Shown one piece after another: positions 1-5,603 of a DNA stretch of 10,947 nt; within the stretch, counting starts at the first letter, position 1; the number at the start of each line of letters is the position of its first letter. Source of the DNA: Pseudomonadota bacterium (GTDB lineage Bacteria; Pseudomonadota; Gammaproteobacteria; Burkholderiales; Burkholderiaceae_C). The position numbers and the translations under genes are program-made. Location of the stretch: assembly GCA_023436025.1 (NCBI GenBank), contig JAEZKX010000296.1:1-10947 (forward strand). The letters run 5' to 3'. Under the pieces are notes generated by a model. The model worked only from the letters and a program-made list of their open reading frames with translations. It was not told the DNA's origin and did no database searches.

Positions 1-74
1 CGCTCGGGGTCGACCGATGCGAAGCCGCGGCCCATGCTGGGCGGCGCCTTGCCCGGCTGCTCGTTCGATGCCAC
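1..74 (-). CDS. KGG-motif general stress protein, N-terminal fragment (partial)
   Basis: Only the first 24 codons lie in the window; the gene continues off the left edge. The start is taken as GTG at 74-72 because an AGGAG (85-81) sits 6 nt upstream. The visible residues begin MASNEQPGK, and residues 15-24 read RGFASVDPE preceded by G, followed by the first bases of an Arg codon. This matches the opening of the small stress-induced YciG-like (KGG repeat) proteins, which typically continue with a run of KGG-containing repeats that cannot be seen here. An internal ATG (codon 14) is a possible but poorer start because it has no Shine-Dalgarno sequence. The gene lies 137 nt downstream of katE on the same strand and has its own candidate upstream motif (153-168). 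In enterobacteria yciG-type genes are RpoS-dependent and neighbour a catalase gene (katN), which makes the pairing sensible. Identity rests on about ten residues, so confidence is moderate. Confidence 0.6.
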   Translation of the reverse strand, partial: MASNEQPGKAPPSMGRGFASVDPE

Positions 75-152
75 TGGAATCTCCTGGTTTGCTGCGCATC
101 CATTGGGCGGGCACCCGCCCGCCTGCCGGGTAGGCCGGGATGAACGCGCTTC

Positions 153-168
153 GTAGGACCGCACCTAC
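153..168 (-). promoter_or_regulatory. Inverted repeat GTAGG-N6-CCTAC containing a GTCCTAC motif, upstream of the KGG gene
   Basis: GTAGG (153-157) and CCTAC (164-168) form a 5-bp inverted repeat with a 6-nt spacer. Read on the minus strand it contains GTCCTACG (159-152), ending 78 nt before the GTG start of the stress gene. The same GTCCTAC core, in the same direction relative to the gene, occurs before the 92-aa gene and the DnaJ-like gene; a variant precedes the microprotein-katE pair. It could be an operator or part of a promoter. Function is inferred only from recurrence and position. Confidence 0.35.
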
Positions 169-191
169 ACCAGATCGCGCCCAAGTCGGAA

Positions 192-216
192 CCTGAGCGG
201 GCCCCTTTCGCTCAGG
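192..216 (-). terminator. Hairpin at the end of katE, possible terminator
   Basis: CCTGAGCG (192-199) and CGCTCAGG (209-216) form a perfect 8-bp stem with a 9-nt loop. The katE stop codon (214-212) lies inside the first arm on the minus strand. No T-tract follows, so it is not a textbook intrinsic terminator; it may instead be an mRNA-stabilising 3' hairpin or act with Rho. Confidence 0.4.
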
Positions 217-2368
217 CGGGCACCTGGTCGATCAGGGCGCGGCTCCAGTGGCGGTGTTTCGCGATCGCGGCGATGAAGTCCTGGGCCAGCTGCTGGCGCG
301 CCGTGGGTTCGTTGGTGCCGAACACCACGCCGGCCGGCGCCGGCGTCTCGTCCGGGTCCACCCCGACGATGCGCAGCAGGCCGGCCGACTCGCCGATCAG
401 GCACAGCGGCTTGCAATGCTTGAACGCCTCGAGCACGAAGTGCACCGCCTGGCCGTCCTTCTTCAGCGCCTCGGCGCAGGCCGCGCCGCTGGGCACCAGC
501 ACTGCGTCGAACATCACCGAGGGCATGTTGAGGAAGGTGTGGTCCACCGGCACCTGCTGCCCCGACGACGAGGCCACGGTGCCCAGGGTCGCGGCGACGA
601 TCTTCACCTGCGCGCCGGCATCCAGCAGCGCCTGCTGCACCAGCTTGAAGGCGCCCAGCTCGGCGCCGGGACCCATCACCACCGCCACCTTGCGGGTGGC
701 GATGCTGCCGCCGGCCGTCTCCATGCTCAGCGACGGCGCCGCTTCCACCATCGGCTTGTCGCGCGCCTCGCGAAAGCCCGGACGGCCGGCTGCCGAGCGC
801 GCGTCCGGCGGCGCGATGCCCAGCGGCTCGGCCACCTTGCGGGCCAGGCGCGCATCGACATGGGCCAAGTTGTCCACCACGCGCTGGCGGATGGCGGGCG
901 TCTCCACCTTCGACAGCTCGAACTGGAAAGCCGCGATGATGTGCTCCTTCTCCGCCGCGCTCTGGCTGTTCCAGAACAGCGTGGCCTGGCTGAAGTGGTC
1001 GTCGAAGCTGGGGCTGCGGCGGCGGATCTTGGGCGACTCCAGCGCCTCCGCGTAGCTCTGGAAGCCCTGCTCGCCGCCGTCGACGCGGAACTCCGAGCCG
1101 CTGGCCAGCGTGTTGGGTTCGTACGAGACACGGCCCTTGTTGATCAGCATGCGGTGCATGCCGTCACGCTGGAAGTTGTGGAAGGGGCAGGCGCCGCGGT
1201 TGATCGGCAGCTCGTGGAAGTTGGGGCCGCCCAGGCGCGAGAGCTGGGTGTCGGTGTACGAGAACAGCCGCCCCTGCAGCAGCGGATCGTTGGTGAAGTC
1301 GATGCCCGGCACCACGTGGCCGGGATGGAAGGCCACCTGCTCCACCTCGGCGAAGAAGTTGTCAGGATTGCGGTTGAGGACCAGCCGGCCCACCGGCGTG
1401 ATGGGCACCACCTCTTCGGGCACCAGCTTGGTCGGGTCCAGCAGGTCGAAGCCGAGCTTGGCCGCGCGGTCCTCGTCGATCAGCTGCAGGCCCAGTTCCC
1501 ACTCGGGGAAGTCGCCGCGGTCGATGGCCTCCCACAGGTCGCGCCGGTGGAAGTCCGGATCCTTGCCCGCGATCTTCTGGGCCTCGTCCCAGGCCAGTCC
1601 GTGCTTGCCCAGCTTGGGCCGCCAGTGGAACTTGACGAAGTGCGCCGCGCCGCGGGCGTTGATGAAGCGGAAAGTGTGGACGCCGAAGCCCTCCATCATG
1701 CGGTAGCTGCGCGGGATGGCGCGGTCCGACATCAGCCACATCAGCATGTGGGCGCTCTCCGGCATCAGCGACACGAAGTCCCAGAAGGTGTCGTGCGCGC
1801 TGGAGGCCTGCGGCATCTCGCAGTGCGGCTCGGGCTTGACGGCGTGGATCAGGTCGGGGAACTTCATCGCGTCCTGGATGAAGAACACCGGGATGTTGTT
1901 GCCCACCAGGTCGTAGTTGCCTTCGCGGGTGTAGAACTTGACGGCGAAGCCGCGCACGTCGCGCACCGTGTCGGCCGAGCCGCGCGAACCGGCCACGGTG
2001 GAGAAACGCACGAACACCGGCGTGCGGCTGCCCACCTCCTGCAGGAAGTCGGCCTTGGTGTATTCCACCAGCGGGCGGGTGAGCTCGAAGTAGCCGTGCG
2101 CCGCGGCGCCGCGCGCGTGCACCACCCGCTCGGGGATGCGCTCGTGGTCGAAGTGGGTGATCTTCTCCCGCAGGATGAAGTCTTCCAGCAGGCTGGGGCC
2201 GCGCAGGCCGGCCTTCAGTGAATTGTGGTTGTCGGGAAGCACCACGCCCTGGTTGGTGGTGAGCAGGTTCTCCGGTGCCTGCGAGAAAGCTTCCAGTTGC
2301 TTCTGCCGCGCGGCGACGGCGTCGCCGGGCTTGGATTTGCGTGAGCCGTCCGTGCGGGACGAGGCCAT
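212..2368 (-). CDS. katE: Monofunctional heme catalase, large-subunit HPII type
   Basis: This 718-residue cytoplasmic enzyme converts hydrogen peroxide to water and oxygen. The length and two-part build match the clade 2 large-subunit catalases (E. coli HPII is 753 residues). The catalase core spans about residues 35-540 and a flavodoxin/DJ-1-like C-terminal domain spans about 558-715. The distal catalytic His is H84 in RVVHARG, the distal Asn is N157 in VGNNIP, and the proximal heme Tyr is Y371 in FSYTDTQ. H348 in AFHPGH matches the HPII His that is cross-linked to the heme Tyr. All four sit at a constant offset from the HPII numbering, so the core looks intact. The start at 2368 is chosen because GGAG (2380-2377) lies 8 nt upstream; an in-frame ATG at 2473 would add 35 unrelated residues and run through the small gene upstream. 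A 40-residue membrane protein gene ends 67 nt upstream on the same strand and is probably co-transcribed. A 6-bp GGCCGG/CCGGCC stem (2402-2422) lies in that gap. Confidence 0.97.
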   Translation of the reverse strand: MASSRTDGSRKSKPGDAVAARQKQLEAFSQAPENLLTTNQGVVLPDNHNSLKAGLRGPSLLEDFILREKITHFDHERIPERVVHARGAAAHGYFELTRPLVEYTKADFLQEVGSRTPVFVRFSTVAGSRGSADTVRDVRGFAVKFYTREGNYDLVGNNIPVFFIQDAMKFPDLIHAVKPEPHCEMPQASSAHDTFWDFVSLMPESAHMLMWLMSDRAIPRSYRMMEGFGVHTFRFINARGAAHFVKFHWRPKLGKHGLAWDEAQKIAGKDPDFHRRDLWEAIDRGDFPEWELGLQLIDEDRAAKLGFDLLDPTKLVPEEVVPITPVGRLVLNRNPDNFFAEVEQVAFHPGHVVPGIDFTNDPLLQGRLFSYTDTQLSRLGGPNFHELPINRGACPFHNFQRDGMHRMLINKGRVSYEPNTLASGSEFRVDGGEQGFQSYAEALESPKIRRRSPSFDDHFSQATLFWNSQSAAEKEHIIAAFQFELSKVETPAIRQRVVDNLAHVDARLARKVAEPLGIAPPDARSAAGRPGFREARDKPMVEAAPSLSMETAGGSIATRKVAVVMGPGAELGAFKLVQQALLDAGAQVKIVAATLGTVASSSGQQVPVDHTFLNMPSVMFDAVLVPSGAACAEALKKDGQAVHFVLEAFKHCKPLCLIGESAGLLRIVGVDPDETPAPAGVVFGTNEPTARQQLAQDFIAAIAKHRHWSRALIDQVPA

Positions 2369-2435
2369 GAAGTGCGCTCCGGGGAAAGGGGATAACAACG
2401 AGGCCGGCGCCGGGCACCGGCCGCGGGCAAGGAAG

Positions 2436-2558
2436 TCAGCCGAGGTCGAGGTCGAGCACGGCGTCGAGGCCACGTGCCAGCGCCGCGACCGCCACCACGA
2501 CGGCGCCGCAGGCAGCCAGCCAGGTCAACCAGCCGATGGCGACGGGTACGAGCTCCAT
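2436..2558 (-). CDS. Single-pass membrane microprotein (40 aa) upstream of katE
   Basis: I do not recognise a family. The predicted product is 40 residues: a short N-terminus (MELVPVAIG), a hydrophobic segment over about residues 8-28 that can span the inner membrane once, one Arg (R29), and an acidic C-terminus with four Asp (D32, D36, D38 plus hydrophobic residues between). The main support is a strong Shine-Dalgarno AAGGAG (2572-2567) 8 nt before the ATG at 2558. The reading frame can be extended upstream to 2765, but that stretch has no ribosome site and crosses the divergent promoter region. It ends 67 nt before katE on the same strand, and both probably share a promoter in 2559-2776. 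By neighbourhood a stress-linked membrane role is plausible but unproven. It could be a regulatory leader peptide rather than a functional protein. Confidence 0.6.
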   Translation of the reverse strand: MELVPVAIGWLTWLAACGAVVVAVAALARGLDAVLDLDLG

Positions 2559-2647
2559 GTCCGCTTCTCCTTCAACATGCGTCGGTCCGCCATTGGAACA
2601 AGCCTCAGCCGCACGCCCCGTAGCCGTGCAGCCGGCGCGTTTGTGGG

Positions 2648-2659
2648 GCGGTACCGCCA
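2648..2659. promoter_or_regulatory. 12-bp perfect palindrome in the katE/92-aa divergent region
   Basis: GGCGGTACCGCC is a perfect 12-bp palindrome inside the 218-nt region between the divergent microprotein-katE pair and the 92-aa gene. It lies 89 nt from the microprotein start and close to the variant GTCCTAC motif at 2667-2676. A dimeric regulator site is possible; in GC-rich DNA a chance palindrome of this length cannot be excluded. Confidence 0.3.
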
Positions 2660-2666
2660 CCCCCTG

Positions 2667-2676
2667 TAGGAGGACG
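2667..2676 (-). promoter_or_regulatory. Variant GTCCTAC motif (GTCCTCCTAC) facing the microprotein-katE genes
   Basis: On the minus strand this reads GTCCTCCTAC, the GTCCTAC core with a 3-nt insertion. It points toward the microprotein start, 108 nt away. It is one of two motifs in this divergent region, each pointing toward its own gene. Promoter or activator-site function is inferred from recurrence only. Confidence 0.3.
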
Positions 2677-2722
2677 CCGACGCCGCCATGGGTTCTCGGC
2701 TGGCCTGCCAAGCCGGGGCGAC

Positions 2723-2729
2723 GTCCTAC
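2723..2729 (+). promoter_or_regulatory. GTCCTAC motif facing the 92-aa gene
   Basis: GTCCTAC followed by CGCG lies 47 nt before the ATG of the 92-aa hydrophilic protein, in the same direction. With the oppositely facing copy at 2667-2676 it gives the region two outward-pointing motifs, consistent with divergent promoters using the same factor. Confidence 0.35.
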
Positions 2730-2776
2730 CGCGACCCAGCCCGGCCGCGCGCACCATGCGGCCAAGGAGATCCAGC

Positions 2777-3055
2777 ATGAGCCGCATGAAAGAGACGCGC
2801 GACCACGATGCCGCGCAGGCCACGCGCAACGACACCGTCGTCCAGCAGGGCGAGAACCAGGCGCCCAAGCCGCGCATGCCGCACGAGCGCGACGAATCCA
2901 CCGACAGCCAGGCGCCCGAAGCCGCCAGTTCGCGCCGCATCGGGCAGATCGCCCATGACGACCTGGCCGAAGGCCAGCAGGACACGGGCAAGGGGCCGGC
3001 GCTGGACGAGGCGTACGAGAAGCAGAAGGATTCGCCGAAAGAAAGGCGGCAGTAG
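2777..3055 (+). CDS. Small hydrophilic, probably disordered protein (92 aa)
   Basis: I do not recognise a named family. The product is extremely polar: rich in Asp, Glu, Arg, Lys, Gln and Ala, with no Cys, Trp or Phe and only two Leu, so it is probably intrinsically disordered. The C-terminal third (about residues 54-84, from RRIGQIAHDDL to ALDEAYEKQK) looks less random than the rest and may be a short conserved motif. The start at 2777 is fixed by AAGGAG (2764-2769) 7 nt upstream; an upstream in-frame ATG at 2756 precedes that ribosome site. It is divergent from the microprotein-katE genes and has a GTCCTAC motif 47 nt upstream. Composition resembles that of hydrophilin-like stress proteins, but this is analogy and not a family assignment. 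A strong ribosome site and clean end before a convergent gene support a real gene. Confidence 0.7.
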   Translation: MSRMKETRDHDAAQATRNDTVVQQGENQAPKPRMPHERDESTDSQAPEAASSRRIGQIAHDDLAEGQQDTGKGPALDEAYEKQKDSPKERRQ

Positions 3056-3080
3056 GGCGAGCGCCGCTTGAAGTGGGCAG

Positions 3081-3189
3081 CCGGACGCGGAGGGCTCAAG
3101 AGAACAGCCAAGAAAGGTGAAGGCAAACCCCTCTTCGTCTTTCTCTTCTTTCGCGGCCTCTGCGTAGACTTCGCGTCCTCTGCGTCCGG
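3081..3189. repeat. 109-bp palindromic intergenic element with CCTCTGCGT repeats
   Basis: The stretch is bounded by CCGGACGCGGAGG (3081-3093) and CCTCTGCGTCCGG (3177-3189), a 13-bp inverted repeat with one mismatch. Inside, two 16-bp direct copies TTCGCGkCCTCTGCGT (3150-3165 and 3170-3185) differ at one base. Purine-rich 3109-3123 and pyrimidine-rich 3133-3150 are partly complementary, so the whole could fold as a long imperfect hairpin. It fills the gap between the convergent 92-aa gene and rpe. It resembles the interspersed CTCTGCGT-type repeats seen in many proteobacterial genomes and could also serve as a bidirectional terminator. No transposase or target duplication is seen. Confidence 0.55.
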
Positions 3190-3200
3190 CCGTTGGGCTT

Positions 3201-3884
3201 CTACCCCAGTGCAGCGCGCATCGAATCGATCACGCCCTTGTAATCCGGCTTGCCGAAGATGGCGCTGCCGGCCACGAAGGTGTCGGCACCGGCGGCGGCG
3301 ATCCGCGCGATGTTGTCGACCTTGACGCCGCCGTCGACCTCCAGCCGGATGTCGCGGCCGCTGGCGTCGATGCGCTTGCGCGCCTGTTCGATCTTGCGCA
3401 GCGCCGAATCGATGAAGCCCTGGCCGCCGAAGCCGGGGTTGACGCTCATGATGAGGATCAGGTCGATCTCGTCGATCATCCAATCCAGCACGTCCAGCGG
3501 CGCCGCCGGATTGAAGGTGAGGCCGGCCTTGCAACCCGCCGCCTTGATGGCCTGCACGCTGCGGTGCACGTGCGGCGACGCATCGGGGTGGAAGCTGATG
3601 TAGTCGGCGCCCGCCTTGGCGAAGGCCTCGGCCAGCGCGTCCACCGGTTGCACCATCAGGTGCACGTCGATGGGCACGGGCTGTCCATCGGGCGTCTTCG
3701 CATGGGGCTTGAGCGCCGAGCAGATCATCGGCCCGAAGGTCAGGTTCGGCACGTAGTGGTTGTCCATCACATCGAAATGGATCCAGTCGGCGCCGGCGGC
3801 GATGACGTTGCGCACTTCCTCGCCCAGGCGGGCGAAGTCGGCGGAGAGGATGGACGGTGCGATGCGGAAGGTCGGCGCGCTCAT
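3201..3884 (-). CDS. rpe: Ribulose-phosphate 3-epimerase
   Basis: This 227-residue cytoplasmic TIM-barrel enzyme interconverts ribulose 5-phosphate and xylulose 5-phosphate in the pentose phosphate pathway and, where present, the Calvin cycle. Family motifs appear in order: APSILSADF (9-17), HFDVMDNHYVPN (36-47; metal ligands H36 and D38), DVHLMV (73-78; H75), MSVNPGFGGQ (146-155; phosphate loop), and EVDGGV (182-187; catalytic D184), then AGSAIF (205-210). Length is normal and no key residue is missing. The start at 3884 is chosen because the protein begins just before the first family motif (MSAPTFRIAPSILS); an ATG at 3938 would add 18 atypical residues and reach toward apaG. There is no Shine-Dalgarno; instead GACAAT lies 6 nt upstream, suggesting a leaderless transcript. 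It is divergent from apaG with 62 nt between starts. The downstream gap holds the palindromic element. Confidence 0.96.
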   Translation of the reverse strand: MSAPTFRIAPSILSADFARLGEEVRNVIAAGADWIHFDVMDNHYVPNLTFGPMICSALKPHAKTPDGQPVPIDVHLMVQPVDALAEAFAKAGADYISFHPDASPHVHRSVQAIKAAGCKAGLTFNPAAPLDVLDWMIDEIDLILIMSVNPGFGGQGFIDSALRKIEQARKRIDASGRDIRLEVDGGVKVDNIARIAAAGADTFVAGSAIFGKPDYKGVIDSMRAALG

Positions 3885-3890
3885 GCCGGC

Positions 3891-3896
3891 ATTGTC
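3891..3896 (-). promoter_or_regulatory. Candidate -10 element of rpe (leaderless)
   Basis: GACAAT on the minus strand ends 6 nt before the rpe ATG. Transcription normally starts about 7 nt after a -10 hexamer, which here would be at or next to the start codon, and no Shine-Dalgarno exists. No convincing -35 box is visible. Confidence 0.35.
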
Positions 3897-3932
3897 GCCG
3901 ACACCCGCGCGCGCTGCCCGCGCCATGGGTAG

Positions 3933-3938
3933 TAGCAT
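3933..3938 (+). promoter_or_regulatory. Candidate -10 element of apaG (leaderless)
   Basis: TAGCAT ends 8 nt before the apaG ATG in the context TAGCATTGGCCCCC-ATG, with no Shine-Dalgarno. Almost the same arrangement (TAGCATTGCC...) precedes pgpA. A leaderless mRNA start is the simplest reading; no clear -35 box is seen. Confidence 0.35.
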
Positions 3939-3946
3939 TGGCCCCC

Positions 3947-4327
3947 ATGGCCAAGTACGCCTTCGACGTCGCTGTGCAGCCCCAGTACCTGCCGGAGCAG
4001 TCCGCCCCGGCCCAGGGTCTGTACAGCTTCGCCTATACCATCACCATCCGCAACACGGGCGCGGTGCCGGCCCAACTCATCTCCAGGCACTGGATCATCA
4101 CCGATGAACTCGGCAACGCCGAGGAGGTCAAAGGCCTGGGCGTGGTCGGCCACCAGCCGCTGCTGAAGCCGGGCGAATCGTTCGAGTACACGAGCGGCTG
4201 CCGCCTGCGCACCCCCAGCGGCACCATGCGGGGAGGCTATTTCTGCGTCGCCGAGGATGGCGAGCGCTTCGAGGTGGACATCCCCGCCTTCGTCCTCGAC
4301 GACGGCAGCCGCCGCGTCCTGCATTGA
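3947..4327 (+). CDS. apaG: Co2+/Mg2+ efflux protein ApaG
   Basis: The product is a 126-residue single-domain protein with an immunoglobulin-like (fibronectin III-type) beta fold. The family hallmarks are visible: RNTG (35-38), HWIITDELG (48-56), the GLGVVGHQPLLKPGE stretch (63-77) that matches the conserved glycine-rich loop, and YTSGCRLRTPSGTMRGGY (81-98). In enterobacteria apaG lies with apaH and ksgA and has been linked to cobalt resistance and magnesium efflux, but its molecular role is not settled; here it is the first gene of a different series. The start at 3947 gives MAKYAF, usual for the family; the longer upstream frame crosses the promoter and overlaps rpe. No ribosome site is present, consistent with leaderless translation. 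The antiporter gene follows within 16 nt. Confidence 0.95.
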   Translation: MAKYAFDVAVQPQYLPEQSAPAQGLYSFAYTITIRNTGAVPAQLISRHWIITDELGNAEEVKGLGVVGHQPLLKPGESFEYTSGCRLRTPSGTMRGGYFCVAEDGERFEVDIPAFVLDDGSRRVLH

Positions 4328-4343
4328 CTTCCGGAGGATCGGT

Positions 4344-5603
4344 TTGGAAGACGTCATGGCCATCTGGGCCGAATGGGTCAAGCCCTCGGCCGGCCTGCCC
4401 ACCGTGCAATGGTCGCTGCTGCTGGCGATCGCCGCGGCGGCCGGCCACCTGCTGCAACGGCACACCGGCCTGCCCAAGGTGGTGGGCTATTCCATCGTCG
4501 GCACGCTGGCGGGCCTGGCGGGCTTCTCCGGCGCGGCCTGGCCGCTGCAGGGCGTGGCCCTGTTCCTGCTGGAGCTCGGCGTCGCCATGGTGCTGTTCGA
4601 GTCGGGCGGGCGACTGGCGCTGCGCTGGTTCCGCCACAACCCCATGGTGCTGCTGCAAAGCGTGCTCGAATCGGTGCTGACGGCGGTGGCCGTCTACTAC
4701 CTGCTGCGCTGGTTCGACGTGCGCGCCAGCGTGGCCGAAGGCCTGGCGCTCATCTCGATGGCGGCGTCGCCGGCCATCTTGAGCCGCGTGATCATCGACA
4801 CCGGCGCGGCCGGCCCGGTGACCGAGCGCGCGATGGCGCTATCGACGCTGAGCACCTTCTACGCCCTGACGCTGGTGAGCGCGCGCGCCGGCACGCTGCA
4901 CCGCGAGGACACGGGGCTGTTCAGCCAGCTCTACCCGGTGGCGGTGGTGCTGGGCATTTCCATCGTGGTCGGCGCCATGCTGGCACTGGTGATGCGCACG
5001 GCCTTGCGCGTCATGAGCCCCACCAGCGAGAACACCTCCATCCTCCTGATCACGCTGATCGCCGCCGGCACCGCGCTGGCCGCGCACTTCGGCGGCTCGG
5101 CGCCGCTGGCGGCGCTGCTGGGCGGACTGCTGCTCAAGCAGATGCAGCCGCGCCCCTGGGCCTGGCCGCGCCAGCTGGGCACGGCGTCTTCGCTGCTGAC
5201 CATGCTGATGTTCGTGCTGGTCTCGGTGGTTGCGGCCAAGGCCGACTGGAACCCGGCGGTCGCCGGCGTGGTGATCGCCATGGTCGCCGTGCGCGGGGTC
5301 GCCAAGATCACCGGCATCTCCATCGCCAACTTCGGCAGCGGCATCGGCTGGCGCCAGGCCTTCTGGACCGGCTGCGCCATGTCGCCGATGTCGTCGGTGG
5401 CGCTGCTGCTGGTGTCGCAGTTCGTCGCCTCGTCGATGACCGTGGGGCCACGCATCGCCAGCATCGCCCTGCCCGCCATCCTGCTGATGGAGATCCTGGG
5501 CGCGGTGATCGCCACCTTCGCGATCTACCGCGCCGGCGAGAGCCTCAAGCCCTGGGGCCACCAGGCCGCCACGGGCATCCGGCCGGGAGAGCTGCGTGGA
5601 TAA
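4344..5603 (+). CDS. CPA2/Kef-like cation:proton antiporter family membrane protein
   Basis: This is an inner-membrane protein of 419 residues with about 12-13 hydrophobic helices (roughly 22-38, 46-64, 68-87, 101-121, 132-150, 164-179, 197-220, 232-248, 253-266, 281-298, 305-322, 342-362, 371-393). The glycine-rich GLPKVVGYSIVGTLAG (42-57) is typical of the N-terminal helix of Kef-like exchangers, and the whole resembles the Na+/H+ exchanger domain. It ends soon after the last helix, so it lacks the cytoplasmic nucleotide-binding (RCK) domain of KefB/KefC. The helix at 164-179 (ALSTLSTFYALTLV) has no Asp, where Kef proteins carry the ion-binding Asp. Start choice: GGAGGA (4333-4338) lies 5 nt before TTG at 4344, while the in-frame ATG at 4356 has only a weak GGAAG 5 nt upstream; either is possible. 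It overlaps ybdK by 8 nt. The transported ion is unknown. Confidence 0.85.
   Translation: MEDVMAIWAEWVKPSAGLPTVQWSLLLAIAAAAGHLLQRHTGLPKVVGYSIVGTLAGLAGFSGAAWPLQGVALFLLELGVAMVLFESGGRLALRWFRHNPMVLLQSVLESVLTAVAVYYLLRWFDVRASVAEGLALISMAASPAILSRVIIDTGAAGPVTERAMALSTLSTFYALTLVSARAGTLHREDTGLFSQLYPVAVVLGISIVVGAMLALVMRTALRVMSPTSENTSILLITLIAAGTALAAHFGGSAPLAALLGGLLLKQMQPRPWAWPRQLGTASSLLTMLMFVLVSVVAAKADWNPAVAGVVIAMVAVRGVAKITGISIANFGSGIGWRQAFWTGCAMSPMSSVALLLVSQFVASSMTVGPRIASIALPAILLMEILGAVIATFAIYRAGESLKPWGHQAATGIRPGELRG

Noticed and set aside
248..2221. 657-codon open frame on the plus strand opposite katE
   Set aside because: It is a shadow of the GC-rich katE codons: the product is dominated by Arg, Gly, Ala, His and Val with no recognisable domain, and the minus-strand catalase has all active-site residues.
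2402..2422. GGCCGG/CCGGCC stem between the microprotein gene and katE as a riboswitch or attenuator
   Set aside because: Only 6 bp with a 9-nt loop in very GC-rich DNA; no alternative structure or T-tract supports a switch.
2369..2473. Extending katE to the upstream ATG at 2473 (753 residues)
   Set aside because: The extra 35 residues have no catalase similarity and no ribosome site, and they overlap the 40-aa gene; GGAG 8 nt before 2368 marks the better start. The match to the HPII length is a coincidence.
3150..3185. CRISPR-like direct repeats
   Set aside because: Only two 16-bp copies with a 4-nt gap; there are no spacers of regular length and no cas genes, so they are part of the palindromic element.
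2605..3954. 449-codon minus-strand frame across the intergenic element and rpe
   Set aside because: It lies in a different frame from rpe, crosses the 92-aa gene and the palindromic element, and has low-complexity Arg/Gly/Pro composition.
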